Origin: Candidatus Daviesbacteria bacterium RIFCSPHIGHO2_02_FULL_36_13
GTDB taxonomy: Bacteria; Patescibacteriota; Microgenomatia; Daviesbacterales; UBA10151
DNA: 44,510 nt
Assembly (NCBI GenBank): GCA_001777015.1
Contig: MFCV01000047.1
Span: forward strand, 1 to 44,510
Direction: 5' to 3'
Shown one piece after another: positions 18,520 to 27,439 of the stretch (position 1 is its first letter; the number at the start of each line of letters is the position of its first letter). The notes beneath the pieces were generated by a model. That model saw only the letters and a program-made list of their open reading frames with translations, was not told the DNA's origin and searched no databases. Both the position numbers and the translations under genes were made by a program.

Positions 18520-19668
18520 TTAATAAGTTATTTGTTTACGAAGCAATCTATCATCTAAATCAATTTCAGATATAACCCTTACAATTCTCTCGCTGGCATG
18601 ACCATCACCCCAGATATTCTTAACTCTTTTAAGGCGTCTTAAATATTCCAAATCGTGTAGTGATTTTTCTATAGCCTTTACTATTTCTTTTTTTTTGTAA
18701 GTTACATTAATCACATTCCCACTTTGAGGCCTGCCATTTTGTCTATCCCCTACATTAACAACAGGTGTATGAAAAGAAGCTGATTCAATAATACCTGCGC
18801 TACTATTTCCTACCCAAACAGATGCATCCCTTTCTAAAGCTAGGAAGTATTTATGCTCTAAACTTTTAAATATATGGAATTTGGGATTATTTCTTTCCTG
18901 CTTAATCATTTCAATTATCGCCCTTCCTCCAGGATCAGAATTGGGGTAAATAACAACAACGGGCAAATTGAGAGCCTTAACAGCATCAACAGTTTGCTTC
19001 ATTTGTTTAGCCGCATCATCAATCTGTTCAGTAACTGAATGTTGCAATACCAATATATATTCATCTTCTAACGGAACTTTTAATTTTTGGAATAACTCCT
19101 CTTTTGTAGGAAGTACCTCATTCAAAATTACATCCAAAGCCGGAGCTCCAACTACATGAATTCTCCAGGCATCTTCTCCCAATCGTCTAATTCTCTCAGC
19201 AGAATCAACAGTTGTTGCAAAATGCAAATTTGAAAGCTTAGTAATTGCATGCCTCGCCACCTCATCAATAGTGAATGTTTTTTCTCCTCCATGAAGATGT
19301 ATAGTTGGAATTCCTAAATATGTAGATGCCAAAGCAGTACAAAGCATTTCTATTCTATCTCCCAGAATTAACATAAAATCTAATTTCTCTGAACCGATGC
19401 TTTTAACCAGTTGGTGCAAATAATCCCCGCTGAAACGAGCCATTCCTAATCGATCATTAGAGGTGAATACAGTCTTTATAACTTTCGTATTCGGAAATTC
19501 TTTCTTTACTTGATCAATTGTATATCCAAATTCCGGCATTAGATGCATACCCGTAGCAAAAAGGCGAAGTTTTAGTTTGTCACTCTTATCAATTGCTTTA
19601 AGAACAGGAGTCATTAATCCAAAATCCGCTCTAGTTCCACTAACATAAGCTATATTATTTATTTTCAT
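18520..19668 (-). CDS. UDP-N-acetylglucosamine 2-epimerase, hydrolysing (NeuC/LegG-like)
   Basis: YVSGTRADFGLMTPVLKAI; LGDRIEMLCTALASTYLGIPTIHLHGGE; VGNSSAGIIESASFHTPVVNVGDRQNGR. Confidence 0.93.
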   Translation of the reverse strand: MKINNIAYVSGTRADFGLMTPVLKAIDKSDKLKLRLFATGMHLMPEFGYTIDQVKKEFPNTKVIKTVFTSNDRLGMARFSGDYLHQLVKSIGSEKLDFMLILGDRIEMLCTALASTYLGIPTIHLHGGEKTFTIDEVARHAITKLSNLHFATTVDSAERIRRLGEDAWRIHVVGAPALDVILNEVLPTKEELFQKLKVPLEDEYILVLQHSVTEQIDDAAKQMKQTVDAVKALNLPVVVIYPNSDPGGRAIIEMIKQERNNPKFHIFKSLEHKYFLALERDASVWVGNSSAGIIESASFHTPVVNVGDRQNGRPQSGNVINVTYKKKEIVKAIEKSLHDLEYLRRLKRVKNIWGDGHASERIVRVISEIDLDDRLLRKQITY

Positions 19669-19735
19669 TTTAAATTTATGATCGTATTCTAGACGAAATC
19701 ACCAATTAAATCAAAAGATATAGGAGTTTTAAAAA

Positions 19736-20788
19736 TTATTCAAAATCTTCAAAAGATATTTGTTGGTCTGGAACAAGCTGTTTCTTTAATTTTTTACCTA
19801 AGAATTTTTCATATTGGGTCGGTGATACCCCATCACCAGGACGCTTTGCTTCAATATCATCTGCGGTTAAAATATGTCCTGCTTCCATATTCCTAACAGC
19901 GACAAGACTCTTTCTAACCGTACTTATCATAGAGTCAGTTTCATTTTTATTAGGAACTTTCTCTGCTCTTCCTAAAATTATCTTAGCTTTCCTAATAGCC
20001 TCAATTCGTTCTTTAAGTTCACTTGGTTCCGCGGAAGCAATATGATCAGGCCCTGGTAGATTTTTATCTATTGTAAAATGACATTCATAAATCTGCATTC
20101 CCATTGTTGCAGCCATAATAGCAACTTGAATACCTTGTGTATGATCAGAATATCCAACTGGTATATCCAGTTCATTCATCATAGTCTGCATTGCAAGTAA
20201 ATTTACCTCCTCAGGAGGACAAGGATAATTAGTAGTAGCATGCAACATAGCGACCTGATTATTTCCCTTTGATCTAACAAAGTTTATTGCATCTTTTACC
20301 TCTTCCATAGTGGCCATACCTGAACTTAGAATTATTGGCTTACCTGTTCTTGCAACCTTTTCCAGTAGAATATAATTTGTTAAATCTCCTGAACCTATTT
20401 TATAAGCTGGGACACCTAAAGATTCCAAGAAATCTACCGCTGCCTTACCCCCATGTGGAGTGGACATAAACAATATTTTTTTTTCAACACATCTCTTTAT
20501 TATGGGGGCATAAAATTCTTCAGGTAAAGCAACTCCTTCTAACATTTCTCTTTGACTCATTTCCTTTCCAATATTAGTCTTTTGGTAAGAAGCCATCTCA
20601 CCTGACTCTGTTACAAGATCACTCCCTGTAAAAGTTTGAAACTTCACCACATCAGCACCAGCATCTGCAGCCACATCTACAAGCTTTAAAGCAGTGTCCA
20701 GTTTTTGATTATGATTAACCCCGGCTTCTGCAATAATAAACACAGGTTTCCCTGTACCTATAGACTTGTTTCCAATCTGAATTAACAT
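19736..20788 (-). CDS. N-acetylneuraminate synthase family (NeuB/LegI-like)
   Basis: FIIAEAGVNHNQKLDTALKLVDVAADAGADVVKFQTF; YKIGSGDLTN; ECHFTIDKNLPGPDHIASAEP; C-terminal SAF domain. Confidence 0.95.
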   Translation of the reverse strand: MLIQIGNKSIGTGKPVFIIAEAGVNHNQKLDTALKLVDVAADAGADVVKFQTFTGSDLVTESGEMASYQKTNIGKEMSQREMLEGVALPEEFYAPIIKRCVEKKILFMSTPHGGKAAVDFLESLGVPAYKIGSGDLTNYILLEKVARTGKPIILSSGMATMEEVKDAINFVRSKGNNQVAMLHATTNYPCPPEEVNLLAMQTMMNELDIPVGYSDHTQGIQVAIMAATMGMQIYECHFTIDKNLPGPDHIASAEPSELKERIEAIRKAKIILGRAEKVPNKNETDSMISTVRKSLVAVRNMEAGHILTADDIEAKRPGDGVSPTQYEKFLGKKLKKQLVPDQQISFEDFE

Positions 20789-20789
20789 T

Positions 20790-21356
20790 TTATTTCCTTT
20801 TTAAATTTAGCTTTTTGATTACTTTTGCAGGAGCTCCGACAGCAATTGTCCTATCTGGTATACTTTTAGTAACTACACTACCTGCTCCTATTACTGAATT
20901 TTCCCCTATTGTCACTCCTGCCAAAATTATAACATTTGCACCAATCCAGCATCCTTTTTTTAAAATAACTTCCTTTACTTCATCATACCCTTGATCAATA
21001 AAGGGTTTATTTGGATTTGAAAATGTATGATTATTTGTATATATATGTACTCCAGGACCTAACATAACATCATCCTCAATAGTAATATCAGCACCATCAT
21101 CAGATGCTTCCGTTTGAATATATGAAAATGGCCTAATGATTACTCTTTTACCTATACTTATTTTTGAACAGCCAGTGGCGTATGAACCTGCTCTAAATTC
21201 TGCAGTTTCATCAAAATACTTAAATTTGCTTTTACATAAAGTAACCATCGTTGATTTAAAGAAAAGCTTCCAATAAGATGTTGGTATATCTGGACCAATC
21301 CTATCAGCATTGATCCAATATTTTATCCTTTGGAAAAATTCTAAAAAACTAATCAT
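20790..21356 (-). CDS. Left-handed beta-helix (WbbJ/LacA-like) acetyltransferase
   Basis: Hexapeptide repeats IEDDVMLGPGVHIYTNNHTF, ILKKGCWIGANVIILAGVTIGENSVIGAGSVVTKSIPDRTIAVGAPAKVIKK. Start reset from 21446 to ATG 21356, which leaves an 8 nt overlap with the upstream stop. Confidence 0.88.
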   Translation of the reverse strand: MISFLEFFQRIKYWINADRIGPDIPTSYWKLFFKSTMVTLCKSKFKYFDETAEFRAGSYATGCSKISIGKRVIIRPFSYIQTEASDDGADITIEDDVMLGPGVHIYTNNHTFSNPNKPFIDQGYDEVKEVILKKGCWIGANVIILAGVTIGENSVIGAGSVVTKSIPDRTIAVGAPAKVIKKLNLKRK

Positions 21357-22554
21357 CTGTACCTCCTCCCCAAACATTATGGGTAAGTCTCCATTCTCCT
21401 TTAACCTTTTTCCAAAGATGGGGAGAAGATTTTCTATAAAACTCAATAATTTCCCAGAATTCTTTCTCTGTAATACCTAAGTATTCTAAAAATTCAGCAA
21501 AGTATTTTTTTGGAAATTCACCATCATATCTTCTAACCAAAGCTATAGCTTCTTCCCTGCTAATATGCTTATTCCTAATTTCCATTTGAGCATCTCTTGA
21601 GGTTCTTCCCATTCCAAACTTAATATATCCCAAATACCAATGAAAACCATCAGTTTTATCATCTAAGCTGGCATATTTTGAATAAGTTCCTTCTGATCTT
21701 TCGGGATTTGCCTTAAATCCTGTGTGTTCTGCAGCATAATAAAAATTTTCCTGAGGGACCCATTTTTTATAAAAAGACATCCAATGCATTTCCGGGTTTA
21801 ATTTATTCATTTGCTGAAAAGCAGGCACTTTATAAATATCAAAAGCTCTATCCGATGCCTCATCTTTTGTAAAAATGCCTGACTTCAGCCCTGCCTTCAC
21901 TAATTCATCTACTCCGGAGCCTTTAAAATAATGCTCTTTAAAATCTTCAGGTGATTCATAAGGTTGATCAATATATTTTAAGGATCCTCCATATTCCACC
22001 TCACCATTTTCTCCGTAAAAAATTAGCTTGATGTTAAATTTTACTGCAGCATGGAAAGCAAAACTCTTTTGTCCGTAACCAAAGGGATCCCATGCATCTC
22101 CGTGTAACTCAAATGCCAGTCTAGATAATTTTCTATGAATTTTTCCGTTAGGTGTAAAAAGCAGGTTATCAAACCCCGAATCTTTGAATTTGATAAAATT
22201 ATTCCAACCTATATCAGTATATAAAAAGGGCGCCCAAGTAACTGTTAGCGGATGCATTCCATACTTATATTTTAAGAGGTGTGCTACATACCCACTATCC
22301 TTCCCGCCACTTACTGGAACAATACAATCATAGCTCCCATCTTTAGATCTGTGCTTCTTTAAAAGATCACCTAACATCTGTTCACGTTCATTCCAATCAA
22401 TCTCATGATGCTTTCTATAAGCATATTTGCAAGCACTACAAACTCCATCACTATCAAATGTGATTCTTGGTCTTTGATTTGAAACAACACATTTTTTACA
22501 AAATATGACTTCCTGGGGTCTATTCAATAATTGTTTGTCTAAGGTTTTTTTCAT
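21349..22554 (-). CDS. N-acetyl sugar amidotransferase (WbpG/PseA/PtmG-like)
   Basis: CKKCVVSNQRPRITFDSDGVCSAC zinc-like cysteines; PP-loop CIVPVSGGKDSGYVAHLLK. Confidence 0.92.
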   Translation of the reverse strand: MKKTLDKQLLNRPQEVIFCKKCVVSNQRPRITFDSDGVCSACKYAYRKHHEIDWNEREQMLGDLLKKHRSKDGSYDCIVPVSGGKDSGYVAHLLKYKYGMHPLTVTWAPFLYTDIGWNNFIKFKDSGFDNLLFTPNGKIHRKLSRLAFELHGDAWDPFGYGQKSFAFHAAVKFNIKLIFYGENGEVEYGGSLKYIDQPYESPEDFKEHYFKGSGVDELVKAGLKSGIFTKDEASDRAFDIYKVPAFQQMNKLNPEMHWMSFYKKWVPQENFYYAAEHTGFKANPERSEGTYSKYASLDDKTDGFHWYLGYIKFGMGRTSRDAQMEIRNKHISREEAIALVRRYDGEFPKKYFAEFLEYLGITEKEFWEIIEFYRKSSPHLWKKVKGEWRLTHNVWGGGTDD

Positions 22555-22574
22555 TAGTATTGCTTTTAACTTTC

Positions 22575-23228
22575 TTATTTTAAACTATTAGCAAAGTTTT
22601 GGTAAATCATTAACCCCTTGGGTCCACTTTTTTCAGGATGAAATTGTGCAGCAAATATATTTTTCGCTTTGACACTTGAACAATACTCTATTCCTTCATA
22701 ATTTGTATAGGAAGCTACTAATTTAGGATCTTCCGGTACAACATAGTATGAATGAACAAAATACATAAACTCATTATTTGATAAACCTTCCAAATATGAA
22801 TCCTTCCAAGCTTCCTCACTTTTAGAGTGATAAATTTTATTCCAGCCAATCTGAGGAACTTTAACAGCCTGATTGTTTTTATTTAAGGATGGGAATTTAA
22901 CAACTTTACCTTTAATAACATTCAAACCTTTATAGGCACCAAACTCCTCGCTTTCACTAAAAAGTAATTGCAAGCCTAAACAAACTCCTAAAAAAGGTTT
23001 TCCTCTGTCAATAAAGGATTTTATTGAAGTTATTAAATTTAGCTTTTGTAAATTTTCCATTGCGTCTCCAAATGCACCAACTCCTGGTAATATTGCCATT
23101 TGTGCATCTTCCAGATCTGATTTATCTGATGAAATAACTGCATCAAGACCCACAAAATCACAAGCATGCTTAACACTGTATAAATTGCTCATTTGGTAAT
23201 CAATTATTACAACTTTATTTTTACTCAT
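22575..23228 (-). CDS. HisH-like glutamine amidotransferase of the sugar amidation complex
   Basis: VVIIDYQMSNLYSVKHA; ILPGVGAFGDAM; FLGVCLGLQLLF nucleophile elbow; FAAQFHPEKSG. Confidence 0.93.
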   Translation of the reverse strand: MSKNKVVIIDYQMSNLYSVKHACDFVGLDAVISSDKSDLEDAQMAILPGVGAFGDAMENLQKLNLITSIKSFIDRGKPFLGVCLGLQLLFSESEEFGAYKGLNVIKGKVVKFPSLNKNNQAVKVPQIGWNKIYHSKSEEAWKDSYLEGLSNNEFMYFVHSYYVVPEDPKLVASYTNYEGIEYCSSVKAKNIFAAQFHPEKSGPKGLMIYQNFANSLK

Positions 23229-23229
23229 T

Positions 23230-24072
23230 TTAATTTCTACAATCGATATTTTCTTCTTGCAAATAATTTTTTATCTTTTCAATACTTGTCACTTCCACTT
23301 TAGAAAAACTTTGACCACTTTTTAAAAACTCTGTGTTTCCCTCTTCTCCGTTTTCCCTATCTTTATGAGTCTTTAAATAGTTGTAATGAAGTAACGAGGC
23401 TAAAGCCACCGCATCTGCTCCCCCATTTGATATTGCTTTATAAACATCCTCTTTTTTCCCGGCTCCACCACTCGCTATAACGGGTATTGAAACATTTTTT
23501 GAAATCATTTTTGTTAATTCCAAATCAAACCCTTCCCCTGTTCCATCCTTATCAATTGAAGTTAAAAGAATTTCCCCAGCACCAAGTTGTTCGGCTTTTT
23601 TTGCCCATCCTAGTACTTCAACTCCTGTATGCTCTCTTCCATTATCAGTAAAGGCAAGATAGCTTCCATCTTTCTGTTTTATTGCCTCTATTGTTACTGT
23701 TATTGTTGACGAACCAAAAATTCTTGAAGCTTCTTTAATGATTTGTGGGTTATTTATTGCAGCAGTATTTAACGACACTTTATCTGCTCCTGCCCTTAAA
23801 ACACTTCGGATATCGTCAATGGTTCTTAAACCCCCACCTACAGTGAGAGGGATAAATATTTCCCTTGCAGTCTTAGTAATAATTTCTTCTAAGCTATTAC
23901 GCCCAAAAAGACTTGCTACAACATCAATATAAATTAATTCATCAATACCGTTTTCATAGTAATATTTTGCGAATTCTTCAGGCTTTCCTAAAACCCTCAA
24001 GCCTTCTAGATGAATTCCTTTGACCAAATTAGGTCCTTTTATATCAAGCCTACCAATTATTCTGTGAATCAT
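23230..24072 (-). CDS. HisF-like (WbuZ-type) sugar amidation-associated TIM barrel
   Basis: HRIIGRLDIKGPNLVKGIHLEGLRVLG; GGGLRTIDDIRSVLRAGADKVSLNT; GAGEILLTSIDKDGTGEGFD; IPVIASGGAGKKED. Confidence 0.93.
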   Translation of the reverse strand: MIHRIIGRLDIKGPNLVKGIHLEGLRVLGKPEEFAKYYYENGIDELIYIDVVASLFGRNSLEEIITKTAREIFIPLTVGGGLRTIDDIRSVLRAGADKVSLNTAAINNPQIIKEASRIFGSSTITVTIEAIKQKDGSYLAFTDNGREHTGVEVLGWAKKAEQLGAGEILLTSIDKDGTGEGFDLELTKMISKNVSIPVIASGGAGKKEDVYKAISNGGADAVALASLLHYNYLKTHKDRENGEEGNTEFLKSGQSFSKVEVTSIEKIKNYLQEENIDCRN

Positions 24073-24078
24073 TGAGAT

Positions 24079-24867
24079 TTAAATTGCAGTCCACCCACCA
24101 TCAACCATTAATGTGATCCCAGTTATATACGATGCTGCATCTGATGCTAAAAATAAAGTAGCTGAAGCAATTTCTTCTGGTGTACCCATTCTGTTAAGGG
24201 GTGTATTTTTAGAATAATTTTTTACAAATACCTCATTTTGATTATCAAAAATTCCACCCGGACAAACAGTATTAACTCGAACATTAAATTTGCCAAAATA
24301 AGAAGCCAGGTATCGACTAAGATTAATTATCCCTCCCTTAATGGCAGCATATGCCATAGGAGATGTCATGGTTGTACCCTCATAAACTGCAAAATTATTT
24401 CCGACTACTCCATATATAGAACCAAAGTTAATTAGACTCCCTCCCTTTTGATCTTTCATAATTAAACAAACTTTTCTGCTAATCCAGGAATAACTATTAA
24501 GATGCGCATCTACATTTTTTTGCCAGGATTCTAATTTTAGATCTTCTAGCTTATCACTCCAATCTCTAGTTCTAGGATATGCAGCATTTATCCAAACATC
24601 AATTCTTCCATACTTTGAACAAAGTTTATCAATATTCTTATCAATATTTTTTAAATCTGTAATATCAAATTCTTCAAACTCAACATCTCCACCTATCTTT
24701 TTTAAATCCAAGGTAAGTTTTTGCCCCTTAGATTTATCAATATCTAAAATAACAACATTCGCTTTTGCCTCAGAAAATGCTTTGGTAATTTCCGTCCCTA
24801 AAAGACCAACTCCTCCAGTTATAAAAACAGTTTTTCCGCTCATCGAAAATTTATTCATATATTTCAT
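24079..24867 (-). CDS. SDR oxidoreductase (PtmA-like)
   Basis: GKTVFITGGVGLLGTEITKAFSEAKANVVILD; YAAIKGGIINLSRYLASYFG; RVNTVCPGGI; FLASDAASYITGITLMVDGGWTA. Confidence 0.9.
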   Translation of the reverse strand: MKYMNKFSMSGKTVFITGGVGLLGTEITKAFSEAKANVVILDIDKSKGQKLTLDLKKIGGDVEFEEFDITDLKNIDKNIDKLCSKYGRIDVWINAAYPRTRDWSDKLEDLKLESWQKNVDAHLNSYSWISRKVCLIMKDQKGGSLINFGSIYGVVGNNFAVYEGTTMTSPMAYAAIKGGIINLSRYLASYFGKFNVRVNTVCPGGIFDNQNEVFVKNYSKNTPLNRMGTPEEIASATLFLASDAASYITGITLMVDGGWTAI

Positions 24868-25574
24868 AGGCTTATTATATTCTCTTTTACTAAAAATTCT
24901 ATAAATTTAAAATCCATCTCAGAATCAATATCAATTCTTGAGATTTCATCCATTAAGTAAATAATAGAATTATCGCTAACTGGTTTATTATTGTTTTCAT
25001 CAAGTAAATATTCTCTATCATATATATAAATTGAGGCATTCATATCATACACTTTTGGAGCATCCTGACGACGAGAAAAACCACCACTTGATTTACTATA
25101 CTGGGCCTTTCCTTCTGAATCCTCTTCCACCATATTAAAATATGGATTTCTGTGGGCTTTTACTACACTAAAAAGTGTCTTTGGTTTTTTTGACAAAAAT
25201 AAATTAAAAGCTTTTTCTAAATCTTCAACTTTTCTAAGAGGAGATGTAGTATCCAAATCCATCACTGCGTCAAATTTCTTTTTATATATATCTTCACAAA
25301 ATTTTAACGCATGTCTGATTACCCCAACTTTACCAGCAGTATCTGTTGCAAGTTCGCCGGGTCTTAAAAAAGGAACTTCAGCTCCAAATTCTTTAGCAAT
25401 TGTTGCTATTTCTTTTGAATCTGTGCTGACAACTATATGCTGAGCTTTTCCCCATTCTTTAGCCTGTTTAATCGTGTAATATATTAAAGGTTTACCAGCC
25501 AGATCTTTGATATTTTTTCCTTTTACCCCTTTAGAACCTCCCCTTGCGCAAATTGTTAAAAGTAAATTATTCAT
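24864..25574 (-). CDS. Acylneuraminate cytidylyltransferase-like (NeuA/LegF/PtmB)
   Basis: LLLTICARGGSKGVKGKNIKDLAGKPLIYYTIKQA; MDLDTTSPLRKVEDLEKAF. Confidence 0.93.
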   Translation of the reverse strand: MNNLLLTICARGGSKGVKGKNIKDLAGKPLIYYTIKQAKEWGKAQHIVVSTDSKEIATIAKEFGAEVPFLRPGELATDTAGKVGVIRHALKFCEDIYKKKFDAVMDLDTTSPLRKVEDLEKAFNLFLSKKPKTLFSVVKAHRNPYFNMVEEDSEGKAQYSKSSGGFSRRQDAPKVYDMNASIYIYDREYLLDENNNKPVSDNSIIYLMDEISRIDIDSEMDFKFIEFLVKENIISL

Positions 25575-26499
25575 GGTTTTTAAAAGCTGTTATTTTTTCA
25601 AATAGGCCTGAGGCTTCACTTAAATTATTCATCATACTAGGGTTGTCTATATTATCAAGAAAATACTTTATCTGATCAGAATATTCCTGACCTTTCTGGT
25701 AATCTACTTTTTCAGTTTTATGCAATATGTCATTTTTGTATTCTCTAATCTCAGAATCAATTAAATCAGCAATAATAGTTAACTGGTCAAAATCAATTTG
25801 AATATATCTTTGACGAAGTTGGGATAAAAAATTAATATGAATATTCACAGGAGTTGTTTTTGTTTCCAATAAATAATCTACAAAATCTTCTGCATCAACT
25901 GTTACATTACTTCTTTTGGAGTAGGTACCAGTCATCTTATTAATATCTCCCAACAAATAAGAAATATAATCTAATTCATGGGATAAGTCTAAAATTACTC
26001 CCCCTCCCATATTTGTATTAGCAGAATATCCTTTAAGAAAATCTCTATCTGGTCTCCAAGTTGGAAGGTAGGAGGTACAAACTACTCTTGCATGTAATAT
26101 TTTTTTATTTTCAATATTTTTTTTCAACTTTAATATAATCGGATGAAATCTTAAGTTATAAGCAATATAAGTTACTATTTTTTTACTTTTTACAATTTTT
26201 TTTAATTTTTCAAAATCTTTTAAGGAACTTCCAATAGGCTTTTCAATAAAAAGCTTACAGCCGAATTCTGCACACTTAATGGCTGTTTCTATATGAAGGG
26301 AAGTTGGATTGGTGATAAAAGCCACATCAGGTTTTAATTTTTCTAACTCATCCCATGAATACAATTCCTTAATACCTAATTCATTCGGTTTACTTTTTGC
26401 ACTAGAGCGGAAAGCATACAAATCATGCGTGTAATCTTTAAGCAAAATATTGGCATGTCTTTGCCCAATTGAGCCCAAACCAAAGAATATTATTTTCAT
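25567..26499 (-). CDS. Gfo/Idh/MocA-like oxidoreductase
   Basis: IIFFGLGSIGQRHANILL; AFITNPTSLHIETAIKCAEFGCKLFIEKPIGS; YNLRFHPII; GGGVILDLSHELDYISYL. Confidence 0.88.
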   Translation of the reverse strand: MKIIFFGLGSIGQRHANILLKDYTHDLYAFRSSAKSKPNELGIKELYSWDELEKLKPDVAFITNPTSLHIETAIKCAEFGCKLFIEKPIGSSLKDFEKLKKIVKSKKIVTYIAYNLRFHPIILKLKKNIENKKILHARVVCTSYLPTWRPDRDFLKGYSANTNMGGGVILDLSHELDYISYLLGDINKMTGTYSKRSNVTVDAEDFVDYLLETKTTPVNIHINFLSQLRQRYIQIDFDQLTIIADLIDSEIREYKNDILHKTEKVDYQKGQEYSDQIKYFLDNIDNPSMMNNLSEASGLFEKITAFKNHE

Positions 26500-26507
26500 T
26501 TGCTGAC

Positions 26508-26536
26508 ATTATACATAAGTGAGGCTCAAGTATCCA
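26508..26536 (-). promoter_or_regulatory. Promoter TGGATA-N17-TATAAT for the nonulosonate operon (first gene 25567..26499)
   Basis: -10 complement at 26508-26513, -35 complement at 26531-26536; ATG at 26499, 8 nt after the -10. Confidence 0.6.
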
Positions 26537-26565
26537 TTGATTCGCTTGTAAAAAAGTGATATAGT
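26537..26565 (+). promoter_or_regulatory. Sigma70-like promoter TTGATT-N17-TATAGT (TGn extended) upstream of TPR gene
   Basis: -35 26537-26542, -10 26560-26565, ATG at 26577. Confidence 0.6.
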
Positions 26566-26576
26566 TCGTACCTAAT

Positions 26577-27407
26577 ATGGCTAATCCAGAACAAGGACAA
26601 ACACCGGATACTTTTACCCAAAGCTTAGATGCTGCTAGAAACTTGCAAGTAACTAATGATCATCAAGGTTCTATAGCTGCTTATAAGGCTTTAATGGCTC
26701 AGTATGGAGAAAGATCTGAGGCTTTAAATGGTATTGTGGTTTCTCTTAGAGTTACTGGTCAACACACAGAAGCATTTGCAGATGTTAATAAAGCAAAAAT
26801 ATTCTCTCAACAAAATTATTTAACAGCACTAGCTAATGGGATAGACGTACTGCGTACTGGTCATAGAGCTAAAGATGGTTTTCCAGGACAGAATTTTAAT
26901 AAGGCTCTAGAATATATGAGAGAAGCAGAAGATTTAATGTCTCATATGCCTGATGCTAGTATAGCAACCGTACATGCTTTCACTAATTTTGGGCTTCTAC
27001 ACAACGACATGGGAAATCTTGATCTGGCTTTAGCCGCTTATTCCAATGCAGAGATTGAGGCAAGAGAATTAGTGGGAAAAGTACCAGCTAACCCTGAATA
27101 TCAAAATAGACTAGCAAGAGCCTTGCATACCGAAGGAGTCACACAAGAAAAACTAGGAATGATCGATGAAGCAGAAATATCTCAAGATGAGGCCTTACCA
27201 ATATTTACAGAACAGGGAGATATCAGAAACATTTGTAATGTTCTAATCTCCAAAGGTGATATTGCATCAAAAAGAGCTGATCCAGAATTATCCAGAAGTC
27301 ACTGGGAAAAAGGATTAAGAGTAGCCCAGGAAAATGGAGAACAAACAATGATTGGAATATTCACTGAAAAACTTGCCCAACTTCAACCTCCTCCAACTGA
27401 ATCTTAA
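26577..27407 (+). CDS. TPR-repeat protein
   Basis: Alternating helical repeats such as AAYKALMAQYGERSEALNGIVVSLRVTGQHTEAF and ATVHAFTNFGLLHNDMGNLDLALAAYSNAEIEAREL; no signal peptide seen. Confidence 0.75.
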   Translation: MANPEQGQTPDTFTQSLDAARNLQVTNDHQGSIAAYKALMAQYGERSEALNGIVVSLRVTGQHTEAFADVNKAKIFSQQNYLTALANGIDVLRTGHRAKDGFPGQNFNKALEYMREAEDLMSHMPDASIATVHAFTNFGLLHNDMGNLDLALAAYSNAEIEARELVGKVPANPEYQNRLARALHTEGVTQEKLGMIDEAEISQDEALPIFTEQGDIRNICNVLISKGDIASKRADPELSRSHWEKGLRVAQENGEQTMIGIFTEKLAQLQPPPTES

Positions 27408-27439
27408 GCTTACAATCTGCTTATGATAAAATGTTTGAC

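Noticed and set aside
21357-21446. N-terminal extension of the acetyltransferase (98 nt overlap with the amidotransferase)
   Set aside because: Extra 30 aa lack family similarity; ATG at 21356 gives an 8 nt overlap consistent with other junctions here.
22575-24072. HisH/HisF as histidine biosynthesis genes
   Set aside because: They sit between a WbpG-like amidotransferase and CMP-nonulosonate genes, no other his genes are present, and the HisF Asp130-equivalent appears altered.
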